Assembly (NCBI RefSeq): GCF_004322855.1
Contig: NZ_CP036402.1
Coordinates: 4,310,001 to 4,374,000, forward strand
DNA length: 64,000 nt
Direction of reading: 5' to 3'
Source: Egibacter rhizosphaerae
GTDB taxonomy: Bacteria > Actinomycetota > Nitriliruptoria > Euzebyales > Egibacteraceae
Shown piece by piece: positions 8,829 to 18,251 of the stretch. Under the pieces are notes generated by a model. The model searched no databases. It was not told the origin of the DNA and saw only the letters and a program-made list of their open reading frames with translations. The translations under genes were made by a program, and so were the position numbers. Position 1 is the first letter of the stretch. Each line of letters begins with the position of its first letter.

Positions 8829-10034
8829 ATGAGGCGGCAATCGACGTTCCGGGGAATCGCGCTGGTCGGCGCGGCGGGCCTGATCATGGCGGCGTGTGCG
8901 GACGAGACGGTCGAGGACTGTGTCGACGCGCTCGACGACCTCGCAGCCCTGGGCGGGGCGATCGACGACGAGATCGCGACGTTGGCGGTGGACGAGGAGC
9001 CCGAGGAGGAGTCGGACGAGGAGCCCGAGGACGAACCGGACGACGAACCGGACGACGAACCGGACGACGAACCCGAGGAGGAGCCGGACGAGGAGCCGGA
9101 CGACGAGGGGCCGAGCACGTTCGGCGACCACGGGGAGGCCATGCTCTCGTCGCCGTCGAGCCTCGAGGTCGCGGGCGAGCCCAGCGAGCTGGCGAGCCTC
9201 TCGCCGGCCGTCCGCGACGTCGCCACGGGCGCCGAACCGTCGGGGGCGACCGAGGGTCTGGAGATCCCCGAGGAGGTCATCCCGGACGAACCCGTCGTGG
9301 TGTTCGAGGCCTCGGGTGGCTACGACTGGAGCCTCGGGGAGCTCGCGAGCTCGACGTGGACGTTCGGGTTCTTCGCGGAGCGTGGCGACGACGACGGTGA
9401 ACGCTTCCGAGCGGTGGTCGAGGAGGCCGGCTTCACCGAGGAACGTTCGTCAGAGACGACCGAGGAGGGGCTCACCGTCGATCGGGTCGAGTACGTCGAC
9501 GACGGCGGGCCCGGCTCCACGCACCGGCTGACCGTCGATGTGGGCAGCCTCGACGAGGACGAGGACACGGTCGTCGTGTTCTACGACTCGCACCATACGA
9601 GCGAGGACGGCGCGCAGCTCGACGGCAACGAGCACGGGTGGGTCAACGCCGTCGAGGTCCCGGGCGACGCGGGTCTCGATCGGGTGAACAGCGGCTACGT
9701 CGTGCCGCGCGTCTCCCTCCTGGAGCCGTCGATCGACCTCCAGCGTCGTGCTTCCTTCGTGATTCCCACCGACGACGTGGACGCGATGAAGGAGATCGTC
9801 GAATCCGGTGAACTGGTGGAGGGGGTCGACCTGTCGGTCACCAGCGAGCACGAGGACGACGACTACCGCGCCTACGACCTCGAGAGCGACGAGGGCGACA
9901 CGTTCAACGTGTCGATCAGCATCGATGGGGTAGAGGACGGCGTCAGCACGGTGACCGTCCGCGCCAGCCTCGTGGCGCTGGACGTCGAGATCGGCAGTGC
10001 GATCGAGGGTCAGGGTCCGGACCTGGAGACGTAG
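8829..10034 (+). CDS. Acidic secreted lipoprotein, unknown function
   Basis: A 401-residue protein with an N-terminal signal (RGIALVGAAGLIMAAC) whose MAAC resembles a lipobox, so it is probably lipid-anchored outside the membrane. Residues about 45-100 are a Glu/Asp/Pro linker made partly of a 12-base DNA repeat (9029-9073). The rest shows no family I recognise. It is rich in Asp/Glu and beta-like segments such as TWTFGFFAERGDDDGERF. The ATG was chosen for the purine-rich site upstream and the lipobox position. The strong acidity would suit a salt- or metal-rich exterior, but that is speculation. Confidence 0.7.
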   Translation: MRRQSTFRGIALVGAAGLIMAACADETVEDCVDALDDLAALGGAIDDEIATLAVDEEPEEESDEEPEDEPDDEPDDEPDDEPEEEPDEEPDDEGPSTFGDHGEAMLSSPSSLEVAGEPSELASLSPAVRDVATGAEPSGATEGLEIPEEVIPDEPVVVFEASGGYDWSLGELASSTWTFGFFAERGDDDGERFRAVVEEAGFTEERSSETTEEGLTVDRVEYVDDGGPGSTHRLTVDVGSLDEDEDTVVVFYDSHHTSEDGAQLDGNEHGWVNAVEVPGDAGLDRVNSGYVVPRVSLLEPSIDLQRRASFVIPTDDVDAMKEIVESGELVEGVDLSVTSEHEDDDYRAYDLESDEGDTFNVSISIDGVEDGVSTVTVRASLVALDVEIGSAIEGQGPDLET

Positions 10035-10247
10035 GAGTCCTTCGTGGGCGTCTACCGGGAGGGGCGGTGGCCGCGACGGACCTTCTCCGGCGGTCCTGCT
10101 TCTCGGTGGCGCGGTCGGGTTGGTACGGTCGGGCCCGACTCGGGTAGGGGGTGCGGCACGGCACCTTCGCCCGAGAGGTGATGTCGGGCCGGACCGTGGC
10201 CCGGCTCCCGCGCAGGCGAGCCGATCGCCCGACACGGAGGAGACCGC

Positions 10248-12056
10248 GTGGCCAAGCACATCCTCGTGACCGGCGGCGTCTCCTCCTCGCTGGGCAAGGG
10301 GATCACGGCGGCGAGCCTCGGGCGGTTGCTGAAGGCGCGGGGTCTGCGCGTGACGATGCAGAAGCTCGATCCCTACGTGAACGTCGACCCCGGCACGATG
10401 AACCCGTTCGAGCACGGCGAGGTCTTCGTCACCGAGGACGGGGGCGAGACCGACCTCGACCTCGGTCACTACGAGCGGTTCATCGACGAGAGCCTGCACA
10501 AGGTCTCGAGCGTCACGACCGGGCAGATCTACCAGTCGGTGATCGCCAAGGAGCGGCGCGGTGACTACCTGGGCAAGACCGTGCAGGTCGTCCCGCACGT
10601 GACCGACGAGATCAAGTCCCGCATCCTCGCCCTCGCGCACGAGGACCGCGCCGCCGGGCCCACGGACGTGGTGATCACCGAGGTGGGCGGGACCGTCGGC
10701 GACATCGAGGGGTTGCCGTTCCTCGAGGCGATCCGCCAGCTGCGCTACGACGTCGGGCGCGAGCAGATCTGTTACGTGCACTGCGCCCTCGTCCCGTTCA
10801 TCGGCCCGACCGGGGAGCTCAAGACCAAGCCGGCGCAGCACTCGGTGCGCGAGCTGCGATCCATCGGGATCCAGCCGGACGCGCTGGTATTGCGGTCGGA
10901 TCGGCCCCTGTCGCCCGAGCTCAAGCAGAAGGTCGCGATGCTCTCCGACGTCGACGTCGACGGCGTCGTGAGCGCCCACGACGCCGACAGCCTCTACGCG
11001 GTGCCGCTGCGGCTGCGCGAGGAGGGACTCGACGACTTCGTCGTGCGGCGGCTGCGGCTCGACCCGGTGCCCGAGCCGGACCTGACCGAGTGGTCGGCGA
11101 TCGTCGACCGTGCGCTCGCGCCCCAGGACCGCGTGCGGATCGCGGTGGTCGGCAAGTACACCTCGCTGCCGGACGCCTACCTCTCGGTGGTCGAGGCGCT
11201 CGGTCACGCCGGTGTGGCGAACGGGGTCGAGGTCGAGATCGCCTGGGTGTCCACCGACGAGTTGGTGCCCGGCGAGGACCCCGAGGTCGTCGCGTCGCTG
11301 GGCGACGCTGCCGCACGCCGAAGCGGGATCGGGGGAGGTGGCAATGGTGCGCTCGACCACGGCCTCGCCGCCCGCGTCGATCGGGCGCTCGGCCGCGTCC
11401 ACGGCATCCTCGTGCCCGGCGGATTCGGCGTGCGCGGCATCGAGGGCAAGGTGGTCGCGGCGCAGGAGGCACGCGAGCGCGAGGTCCCCTATCTCGGGAT
11501 CTGCCTCGGGCTGCAGGTCGCGATCATCGAGTACGCCCGCCACGTGCTGGGCCTGCGCGAGGCGCACTCGACCGAGTTCGCGCCCGAGACGCCGGATCCG
11601 GTGGTCGACCTCATGCCGGACCAGCACGACGTCGCCGATCTCGGCGGGACGATGCGGCTCGGCACCTACCCCTGCCGACTCACCCCCGGGACGCGATCGG
11701 CCTCCGCCTACGGCGAGCCCGTCATCTACGAGCGCCATCGGCATCGCTGGGAGGTCAACAACCGCTACCGCTCGGCTCTCTCGGACGGCGGCATGACGTT
11801 CGCCGGCCTGAGTCCCGACGACCGCCTGGTGGAGATCATCGAGCTCGAGGGCCATCCGTGGTTCGTCGGGACGCAGTTCCATCCCGAGTTCCGGTCGCGA
11901 CCCAACCGACCCCACCCGCTGTTCGCGGGGTTCGTGGCAGCGGCCCGCGAGCGCATGCTCGCCGAAGCCGGGCGTCTCCCGGAGTTGGACGACCCCCGTG
12001 ACGTGACCGCCGCCGTGCGCGGCGGCGTGGCGCCGTCGGCCGGGGACGGCACGTGA
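10248..12056 (+). CDS. pyrG: CTP synthase
   Basis: A 602-residue enzyme that aminates UTP to CTP using glutamine. The N-terminal synthetase domain opens with [15 protein letters not shown] and holds [22 protein letters not shown]. The C-terminal class I glutaminase has the Cys nucleophile in [11 protein letters not shown] and the His-Glu pair in FHPEF. A Gly/Ala-rich insertion of about 25 residues (around residues 350-375) lies in the linker-proximal part of the amidotransferase domain. This and a C-terminal tail make it longer than the usual 530-560. The GTG start follows AGGAG. Confidence 0.96.
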   Translation: MAKHILVTGGVSSSLGKGITAASLGRLLKARGLRVTMQKLDPYVNVDPGTMNPFEHGEVFVTEDGGETDLDLGHYERFIDESLHKVSSVTTGQIYQSVIAKERRGDYLGKTVQVVPHVTDEIKSRILALAHEDRAAGPTDVVITEVGGTVGDIEGLPFLEAIRQLRYDVGREQICYVHCALVPFIGPTGELKTKPAQHSVRELRSIGIQPDALVLRSDRPLSPELKQKVAMLSDVDVDGVVSAHDADSLYAVPLRLREEGLDDFVVRRLRLDPVPEPDLTEWSAIVDRALAPQDRVRIAVVGKYTSLPDAYLSVVEALGHAGVANGVEVEIAWVSTDELVPGEDPEVVASLGDAAARRSGIGGGGNGALDHGLAARVDRALGRVHGILVPGGFGVRGIEGKVVAAQEAREREVPYLGICLGLQVAIIEYARHVLGLREAHSTEFAPETPDPVVDLMPDQHDVADLGGTMRLGTYPCRLTPGTRSASAYGEPVIYERHRHRWEVNNRYRSALSDGGMTFAGLSPDDRLVEIIELEGHPWFVGTQFHPEFRSRPNRPHPLFAGFVAAARERMLAEAGRLPELDDPRDVTAAVRGGVAPSAGDGT

Positions 12057-12150
12057 GGGTCCACCGCACGCGGGCACCCTCCGGGCGGCCATCCCGCTGC
12101 CGAACCGCGGGCCCGGCCCCCGCGAGGTCCGGCGACGAAAGGAGCCCACA

Positions 12151-12717
12151 GTGGCGGTGAACTCGCAGATGGTCGAGTTCGGTATGCGCGCGCCGGCGTT
12201 CTCGTTGCTCGATACCGAGGGCCACGAGGTGTCGCTCGACGATTTCGCCGACGCCCCCGCGATGCTCGTGATGTTCATCTGCAACCACTGCCCGTTCGTG
12301 AAGCACGTGCAGCACGAGCTGGCGCGGCTGGCCGAGGAGTACCAGCAGCGAGGCGTCGGGGTCGTCGGGATCAACGCGAACGACCCCGAGACCCACCCCT
12401 CGGACTCGCCCGAGGAGATGCGCGCCGAGGCCTCCCGCGTGGGGTACACGTTCCCGTACCTCTTCGACGAGCGCCAGGACATCGCCAAGGCCTACGGTGC
12501 GGTCTGCACCCCGGACTTCTTCCTCTTCGACGGCGACCGGCGCCTCGTGTACCGGGGTCAGACGGACGCCAGCCGGCCCGGGAACGACGTCCCCGTGACC
12601 GGGGAGGACCTGCGCGTGGCACTCGACCGCGTCCTGGCGGGTGAGCCCCCACCCGCCGAGCAGCATCCCAGCGTGGGCTGCTCGATCAAGTGGAAGCCGG
12701 GCAACGAGCCGGCGTGA
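12151..12717 (+). CDS. Thioredoxin-fold redoxin (AhpC/TSA-like)
   Basis: A 188-residue protein with a peroxiredoxin/thioredoxin-like fold. It carries a FICNHCPFVKHV active-site region (Cys44, Cys47), the beta strand VGVVGINANDPETHP and the cis-Pro-containing CTPDFFLFD. This architecture matches the redoxin subgroup with a CxxC that includes His. It probably reduces peroxides or disulfides in the cytoplasm, as no signal peptide is seen. The GTG start has GAAAGGAG upstream. The stop overlaps the GTG of the Nudix gene. Confidence 0.85.
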   Translation: MAVNSQMVEFGMRAPAFSLLDTEGHEVSLDDFADAPAMLVMFICNHCPFVKHVQHELARLAEEYQQRGVGVVGINANDPETHPSDSPEEMRAEASRVGYTFPYLFDERQDIAKAYGAVCTPDFFLFDGDRRLVYRGQTDASRPGNDVPVTGEDLRVALDRVLAGEPPPAEQHPSVGCSIKWKPGNEPA

Positions 12718-13283
12718 ACGCCTCCGACGAGCCCCGACAGGACATCGTGTGCGTCGATTCGCGGCGGGCCTACGAGGGTGTGCTGTCGCGCGTGCGGATC
12801 GACGTCCTCGAGTCCCCCGACGGCACCAGGTTCGAGCGCGAGGTCGTCGAGCACGTCGACGCGGTGGGGATCGTGGCGGTCACGCCCGAGGGGGAGGTCG
12901 TGCTCCTGCGGCAGTACCGCCGACCCGTGGGGGAACGGCTGCTGGAGATCCCCGCCGGCATCTGCGACGTGGTCGGCGAGGAGGCCGCCGGCACCGCCGC
13001 CCGCGAGCTCGCGGAGGAGACCGGCTACGCGGCCGATCGATTCGAATGGTTGGGCGCGGCGTGGAACTCGGCGGGCTGGACCGACGAACGGACCGAGCTC
13101 TTCCTCGCCCGCGACGCGGTGCCGCAGGGACACCCCCAGGACTTCGTGGCCGAGGCCGAGGAGGCGGCCATGGACGTGGTCCTCCTACCCCTGTCCGACG
13201 CCGTCGAACTCGTGCGCGGTGGGGCGGTCCCCGACGCGAAGACCGCGCTCGGCCTGCTGCTCGCCGAGGGACGCGTCGGTTAG
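12714..13283 (+). CDS. Nudix hydrolase, ADP-ribose pyrophosphatase type
   Basis: A 189-residue protein. The arrangement LLEIPAGI...EEAAGTAARELAEETGY is the ADP-ribose pyrophosphatase form of the Nudix box, with RELAEETG binding the catalytic metals. It is preceded by VVLLRQYRRPVGE, typical of the same group. It would cleave ADP-ribose to AMP and ribose-5-phosphate. The GTG start overlaps the preceding TGA, so it is coupled to the redoxin gene, and xerD starts four bases after its stop. Confidence 0.88.
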   Translation: MNASDEPRQDIVCVDSRRAYEGVLSRVRIDVLESPDGTRFEREVVEHVDAVGIVAVTPEGEVVLLRQYRRPVGERLLEIPAGICDVVGEEAAGTAARELAEETGYAADRFEWLGAAWNSAGWTDERTELFLARDAVPQGHPQDFVAEAEEAAMDVVLLPLSDAVELVRGGAVPDAKTALGLLLAEGRVG

Positions 13284-13286
13284 GCG

Positions 13287-14237
13287 ATGGGCTCGCTGCC
13301 ACGCCACGGGGACCGCTACCTCGACTACCTCCGGGTGGAGCGGGGGCTCGCCACGCAGAGCCTGGCGGCCTACCGTCGGGACCTCGAGGTCTACGGCACC
13401 TGGCTCGCCGAGCACGGGCCCGGCGACCCGCTGAACGCGTCGCGGGACGACCTCGCGCGGTTCGCGGGATGGCTCCGCGAGCGCAGGACGCCCCGGGGGA
13501 CCCCGTACGCGTCGGCGAGCACTGCGCGGGTGCTGGTGGCCGTGCGCGGGCTGCACCGCTTCCTCGTGGACGAGGGCCTGGCCACGGACGATCCCTCCAG
13601 CGAGCTCGGCGGACCGAGCCCCGGCCGGCCGCTGCCGAAGGCGCTCGCCGTGGACGAGGTGGAGGCCCTGCTCGACGCCCCGACCGGGGATGAGCCCACC
13701 GGCATGCGTGACCGCGCGATGCTGGAGCTCCTCTACGCCGCGGGCCTCAGGATCAGCGAACTCGTGAACCTGGATGTCGACGACGTCGACGCTGCAGAGC
13801 GGGTGTTGCGATGCCGCGGCAAGGGCGGCAAGGATCGGGTCGTCCCGGTCGGTCGGACCGCTGCGGCGAGCGTCGATGCCTGGCTCGTGCGCGGGCGCCC
13901 CGCGATGGCGCCGAGGGACGCGGCGCTGTTCTGCAACGGCCGTGGGGGACGGCTCAGCCGGCAGGGCGCGTGGAAGATCATCAAGAAGCACGCCGAGGCC
14001 GCGGGACTCGCGGAGCGCGCCTCGCCGCATATCCTGCGGCACAGCTTCGCGACCCATCTGCTCGACGGTGGCGCCGACGTACGGGTGGTCCAGGAGCTGC
14101 TGGGGCACGCGAGCGTGAACACGACGCAGATCTACACCCTGGTCACCGACGGTCGCCTCCGGGCGATCTACGACGAGGCTCATCCGAGGGCGCGCTCGAC
14201 GGACGACGACGGGCTCGCGAAAGGAGCGGCGACGTGA
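13287..14237 (+). CDS. xerD: Site-specific tyrosine recombinase XerD
   Basis: A 316-residue recombinase with an N-terminal SAM-like core-binding domain (1-105) and a C-terminal catalytic domain. The full active-site set is present: Arg155 (GLRISEL), Lys179 (GKGGKDR), His248 and Arg251 (HILRHSFATHLL), His274 (LLGHASV) and Tyr283. XerD with XerC resolves chromosome dimers at dif. Context next to scpA/scpB and short length point to the chromosomal housekeeping enzyme rather than a phage integrase. The stop overlaps the next GTG. Confidence 0.93.
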   Translation: MGSLPRHGDRYLDYLRVERGLATQSLAAYRRDLEVYGTWLAEHGPGDPLNASRDDLARFAGWLRERRTPRGTPYASASTARVLVAVRGLHRFLVDEGLATDDPSSELGGPSPGRPLPKALAVDEVEALLDAPTGDEPTGMRDRAMLELLYAAGLRISELVNLDVDDVDAAERVLRCRGKGGKDRVVPVGRTAAASVDAWLVRGRPAMAPRDAALFCNGRGGRLSRQGAWKIIKKHAEAAGLAERASPHILRHSFATHLLDGGADVRVVQELLGHASVNTTQIYTLVTDGRLRAIYDEAHPRARSTDDDGLAKGAAT

Positions 14238-15574
14238 GCGAGGACACCCGAACCCCGGGCGGCGTGGCACTGCCCAGTGAGCTGATCGGTCGCAAGCGCG
14301 ACGGGGGCTCGCTCACCGAGGACGAGCTGCGCACCCTGGTCGAGGGTTACCTGGAGGGGCGGGTCGGCGAGGGCCAGATCGGCGCGTTCCTGATGGCCGG
14401 GGTCCTGCGCGGGTTCAGCCGCGACGAGGCGATCGCGCTCACGCGCATCTTCGTCGAGTCCGGAGCCATGCTCGAGCAGGCCGGGCTCCCCGGTCCGACC
14501 GTGGACAAGCACTCGACCGGCGGGGTCGGGGACGGCACCACCCTCCTGGTGGCCCCGACGCTGGCGGCCTGCGGCGTGACGCTGGTGAAGCTCTCCGGTC
14601 GCGGCCTGGGTCACACGGGCGGCACGCTCGACAAACTCGAGTCGATCCCCGGCTTCCGGGTGGACCTCGACGGTCGGGAGCTGTACCGCGTCGCGAGCGA
14701 GGTGGGCTGTGTCGTCGCCGCGCAGACCAACGAACTCGTGCCTGCCGACCGCGAGCTCTACGCGCTCCGGGACGTCACGGGCACCGTCGAATCGACGGCG
14801 CTGATCGCCTCGAGCGTCATGAGCAAGAAGCTCGCCGCGGGCTCGAACGCGATCGTGCTCGACGTGAAGGCGGGGGAGGGTGCGTTCATGGCGTCGGAGG
14901 AGGCCGCGGCCGAGCTGGCCGAGCTCTGCGTCGAGATCGGGGAGGCCGACGGCCGTCGCACGGTGGCGCTCGTCACCGCGATGGACCAGCCGCTCGGCAC
15001 GGGGATCGGCAACGCGCTCGAGGTCGCCGAGTGCGTGCGACTGCTCGAGGCCGAGCCGCAGGGACGTCTGGCCGAGCTCGCCGCGGAGCTCGCCGCGACC
15101 GGCCTCGCGCTCGCGACCGAGACCGACCTCGACGCAGCTCGGGAGCGGGTGCGCGACGCGTGGAGCTCGGGCGCGTCCCGCGCCAAGCTGCGCGAGATGA
15201 TCGTGGCCCAGGGCGGCGATCCCGGGGCGGTGGACAACCCGGCGGCGACGCTCCCGCAGGCGCCCGTGCAGCGCCCGGTGCCCGCGGACGCGGCCGGGTG
15301 CGTCCGCCGCGTGGCCGCGCGCGGGGTGGGGGAGCTGGCCGCCTGGCTGGGCGCGGGCAGGGCCCGCAAGGGCGATCCCGTGGATCCGGCGGTCGGCCTC
15401 GACCTGCACGTGGCCATCGGCGACGAGGTCGAGGCCGGGCAGGCCCTGGCCACCGTGCACGCTCGCGACGATGCGACCGCGGACGAGGGCGCCCGCCGAC
15501 TCGGCGAGCTCATCGAGGTGGGAGCTCCCACGGAGGCGCCGCCCACGCTGCTGCGCCGCGTCGGGTCGGTCTGA
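14234..15574 (+). CDS. deoA: Pyrimidine-nucleoside/thymidine phosphorylase
   Basis: A 446-residue enzyme that phosphorolyses thymidine or uridine to base and (deoxy)ribose-1-phosphate. Family signatures are VDKHSTGGVGDGTTLLVAP (phosphate binding), KLSGRGLGHTGGTLDKLESIPGF and the lid region SVMSKKLAAGSNAIVLDVKAGEGAF. A C-terminal PYNP domain with a LDLHVAIGDEVEAGQALATVHA hairpin is complete. The GTG start follows AAAGGAG and overlaps the xerD stop. Whether it prefers thymidine (deoA) or both pyrimidines (pdp) cannot be told from sequence alone. Confidence 0.92.
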   Translation: MSEDTRTPGGVALPSELIGRKRDGGSLTEDELRTLVEGYLEGRVGEGQIGAFLMAGVLRGFSRDEAIALTRIFVESGAMLEQAGLPGPTVDKHSTGGVGDGTTLLVAPTLAACGVTLVKLSGRGLGHTGGTLDKLESIPGFRVDLDGRELYRVASEVGCVVAAQTNELVPADRELYALRDVTGTVESTALIASSVMSKKLAAGSNAIVLDVKAGEGAFMASEEAAAELAELCVEIGEADGRRTVALVTAMDQPLGTGIGNALEVAECVRLLEAEPQGRLAELAAELAATGLALATETDLDAARERVRDAWSSGASRAKLREMIVAQGGDPGAVDNPAATLPQAPVQRPVPADAAGCVRRVAARGVGELAAWLGAGRARKGDPVDPAVGLDLHVAIGDEVEAGQALATVHARDDATADEGARRLGELIEVGAPTEAPPTLLRRVGSV

Positions 15575-15638
15575 ACGGCCGGCCTCGTCCCGGCGCTCCG
15601 GTCCGACCCTCCCTCCACGGCGTTAGACTCCGCGCGAC

Positions 15639-16454
15639 ATGGCGGCTTCGTACACGGTCTCGGTCGGGTCCTTCGAGGGCCCGTTCGACCTGTTGCTGCA
15701 GCTCATCGCGCGACACAAGGTCGACATCCACGAGATCTCCCTCGCGGAGATCACCGACGACTACCTGGCGGTCCTGGGCGCGATGGAGGAGGTGGACCTC
15801 GAGGTGACGACCGAGTTCCTCGTCGTCGCCGCGACCCTTCTCGAGCTGAAGGCCGCGCGCCTCCTGCCGGGCGAGGAGGATCCCGAGGTCGAGGAGCAGG
15901 CGCTGGAAGCGCGCGACCTCCTCTACGCCCGGCTGCTCGATTACCGCATGTTCAAGGAGGCTGCCGGGTGGCTGGCGCTGCGCCTGGGGGACCACGAAGG
16001 GTTGGTGCCCCGCACCGTCGGTCCGGAACCCGAGTTCGCCGCCTTGCGCCCGCCGGTGCAGGTCGGGGTGGACGTCGAGGGGCTGGCAGCGGTGGGCCGC
16101 CGCGTCTACGCCTCGCAGCCGCCCGGTGAGGTGGACACGAGCCACCTGCAGCCGGTGCGGCTCACGGTGCGCGAGGCGGCCGGAATGGTCGTCGACGAGC
16201 TGGTGCGCGCCGGGGGTCGTGTCACGTTCCGGGAACTGACCGCCGGGTGCCGCCACCGGGTCGAGGTGGTCGTGCACTTCCTGGCGCTGCTTGAGCTCGC
16301 CGCGCGCGACCACGTCGACCTCGAGCAGGCCGAGCGCTTCGGGACGATCACGGTCCACCTCGCCTCGGGCGACGACGGCGCCCACCGGCTCGACGACCTG
16401 ACCCCGACGAGCGCCGACCTCGCCCCCACCGCGCCTCCGGAGGCCGACGAGTGA
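15639..16454 (+). CDS. scpA: Segregation and condensation protein A
   Basis: A 271-residue kleisin subunit of the Smc-ScpAB condensin. The N-terminal motif FEGPFDLLLQLIARHKVDIHEISLAEIT is diagnostic, followed by the helical EFLVVAATLLELKAARLLPG that binds the Smc neck. A C-terminal winged helix contains VTFRELTAGCRHRVEVVVHFLALLEL. A TAGACT hexamer about 15 bases upstream of the ATG could be a -10 box, giving a nearly leaderless transcript. It overlaps scpB by 4 bases. Confidence 0.94.
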   Translation: MAASYTVSVGSFEGPFDLLLQLIARHKVDIHEISLAEITDDYLAVLGAMEEVDLEVTTEFLVVAATLLELKAARLLPGEEDPEVEEQALEARDLLYARLLDYRMFKEAAGWLALRLGDHEGLVPRTVGPEPEFAALRPPVQVGVDVEGLAAVGRRVYASQPPGEVDTSHLQPVRLTVREAAGMVVDELVRAGGRVTFRELTAGCRHRVEVVVHFLALLELAARDHVDLEQAERFGTITVHLASGDDGAHRLDDLTPTSADLAPTAPPEADE

Positions 16455-17098
16455 GCGCGGAGCCGGACGCCCTGCTCGGCTCGGAGCTCCGCAAGGCGCT
16501 CGAGGCGGTCCTGTTCGTGGTGGAGGAGCCGGTCGACGTCGTGACGCTCGCGCAGGTCCTCGAGGTGCCCACTGACGACGTGGAGGCCGGGCTGCGGGCG
16601 TTGCGCAGCGCCTACGTCGACGAGGGCCGCGGGTTCGTGCTCCGTGAGGTGGGCGGGGGCTGGCGGCTCTACACCGACCCGGGCGCCAGCGCGTACGTCG
16701 AGCGGTTCGTGCTGAACGGGCGGACGAACCGTCTGTCACAGGCGGCGCTCGAGACGCTCGCGGTCGTCGCGTACGAGCAGCCGGTGACGAGGGCGCGGGT
16801 CGGCGAGATCCGTGGCGTCGACGCGGACGGCGCGGTCAGGTCCCTCGTCTCGCGAGGGCTCGTCACCGAGGTCGGGCGAGCAGAGGTGCCGGGGCAGCCA
16901 CTGCTCTACGGGACGACCTCCGACTTCCTCGAGCGCCTGGGACTCAACGACCTCGGCGAGCTGCCCCCACTCCCGGATCTGGCGCCCAAGGGGCCCGCTC
17001 CCGCCGAACCGCCCCCGGGTGGCTACAAGCAGGCCCGGCGCGAGGTCGAGAGCTCGTGGCAGCAGCCACCGGATCCGTCCGACGAGGGATCGGCGTGA
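16451..17098 (+). CDS. scpB: Segregation and condensation protein B
   Basis: A 215-residue winged-helix dimer that binds ScpA in the condensin complex. Recognisable parts are LRKALEAVLFVVEEPVDVVTLAQVL at the N-terminus, GGGWRLYTDP and the second winged helix LSQAALETLAVVAYEQPVTRARVGEIRGVD. The C-terminal 35 residues are a Pro-rich low-complexity tail beyond the family core. The GTG start overlaps the scpA stop, and its own stop overlaps the pseudouridine synthase GTG. Confidence 0.93.
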   Translation: MSAEPDALLGSELRKALEAVLFVVEEPVDVVTLAQVLEVPTDDVEAGLRALRSAYVDEGRGFVLREVGGGWRLYTDPGASAYVERFVLNGRTNRLSQAALETLAVVAYEQPVTRARVGEIRGVDADGAVRSLVSRGLVTEVGRAEVPGQPLLYGTTSDFLERLGLNDLGELPPLPDLAPKGPAPAEPPPGGYKQARREVESSWQQPPDPSDEGSA

Positions 17099-17886
17099 CC
17101 GTCGAACGTGTGCAGAAGGTGCTCGCGGCGGCCGGGGTCGGCAGCCGGCGAGCGTGCGAGGAACTCATCGCCGACGGGCGGGTGACCGTCGATGGTGAGA
17201 AGGTCACGCTCGGTGCGAAGGCCGACCCGACCGCACAGATCATCGCCGTCGACGGTGAGCGGGTCGCGGTCGACCCGCGGCTCGTTCACCTGATGCTGAA
17301 CAAGCCCCCGCAGGTCGTGACGACCGCCTCCGACCCCAAGGGCCGGCGCACCGTCCTCGACCTCGTTCCCGAGAAGCCCCGCGTGTATCCGGTCGGTCGA
17401 CTCGACCGCGACACCGAGGGCCTGTTGCTGCTCACCAACGACGGCGAGCTGGCGCACCGGCTCGCGCATCCTCGCTTCGAGATCGAGAAGACCTACGTCG
17501 CCCAGGTGGCCGCGCCCGTCCCCAAGGGCCTGATGGGCCGGCTGCGGGCAGGTGTCGAACTCGACGACGGGACGGCGCACGTGCTCTCCGCCCGGCAGCT
17601 CGGCAGCGACTCGAAGCGCGTCCTCATCGAGCTCACCCTCGCCGAGGGCCGCAAGCGCGAGGTCCGGCGACTGCTCGCCGCGGTCGGCCATCCCGTGCAG
17701 CGACTCGCCCGGGTCCGGATCGGCCCGCTCACGCTCGGCGAGCTGTCCACGGGGAAGTATCGCCCGCTGAACGGCCGGGAGGTCCGCGACCTCTACCGCG
17801 CGGTGGGGCTCGGGGCGGAACCCGATGGCGGCGACGACCGTGCGGACGACGGTTCCGCGCGCACGAGCGGACGGAGGCAAGCGTGA
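17095..17886 (+). CDS. rluB: Ribosomal large-subunit pseudouridine synthase (RsuA/RluB family)
   Basis: A 263-residue protein with an N-terminal S4 domain (VERVQKVLAAAGVGSRRACEELI) and an RsuA/RluB-type catalytic domain with GRLDRDTEGLLLLTNDGEL, whose Asp is the catalytic residue. It converts a uridine in 23S rRNA to pseudouridine. The position after scpB is the usual one for RluB. The GTG at the overlap with scpB was preferred to an upstream ATG inside scpB. It overlaps aroH by 4 bases. Confidence 0.92.
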   Translation: MTVERVQKVLAAAGVGSRRACEELIADGRVTVDGEKVTLGAKADPTAQIIAVDGERVAVDPRLVHLMLNKPPQVVTTASDPKGRRTVLDLVPEKPRVYPVGRLDRDTEGLLLLTNDGELAHRLAHPRFEIEKTYVAQVAAPVPKGLMGRLRAGVELDDGTAHVLSARQLGSDSKRVLIELTLAEGRKREVRRLLAAVGHPVQRLARVRIGPLTLGELSTGKYRPLNGREVRDLYRAVGLGAEPDGGDDRADDGSARTSGRRQA

Positions 17887-18251
17887 AGGTGGCAGCACTG
17901 CGCGGGGCGACGACCTTGGACGAGGACACGCGCGATCAGGTCCTCGAGCGGACCGGCGAACTGATCCGGGCGATGCTCGAGCGCAACGACCTGCACACCG
18001 ACGATCTCATCAGCCTCGTTCTGACCGCGACCGATGATGTGCGCAGCGAGTTCCCGGCCGCCGCGGTGCGCGCGGCCGGGATCAGCGACGTCCCGATGCT
18101 CTGCGCCCGTGAGCTCGCGATCGAGGGGCCGTCGAACATCCCGCGCTGCATCCGGTTGCTCGCGCATCTGCAGACCGACCGCGAGCGTGGTGAGCTCCGC
18201 CACGTGTACCTGCGCGACGCGCGCCAGTTGCGCAGTGACCTGCGCGAGTGA
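17883..18251 (+). CDS. aroH: Monofunctional chorismate mutase, AroH type
   Basis: A 122-residue trimeric-type chorismate mutase converting chorismate to prephenate. The AroH signature AALRGATTLDEDT at the N-terminus and the active-site region VPMLCARELAIEGPSNIPRCIR, with conserved Arg and Cys, are visible. It feeds tyrA immediately downstream. It is translationally coupled on both sides through GTGA overlaps. Confidence 0.93.
   Translation: MKVAALRGATTLDEDTRDQVLERTGELIRAMLERNDLHTDDLISLVLTATDDVRSEFPAAAVRAAGISDVPMLCARELAIEGPSNIPRCIRLLAHLQTDRERGELRHVYLRDARQLRSDLRE

Noticed and set aside
9450-12488. A 1012-codon minus-strand open frame over pyrG
   Set aside because: pyrG on the other strand is intact with all catalytic motifs. 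The antisense product is low-complexity without family features.
13287-14237. The tyrosine recombinase as a phage or island integrase
   Set aside because: Its length, motifs and place before deoA-scpA-scpB fit chromosomal XerD; no attachment sites or phage genes are near.
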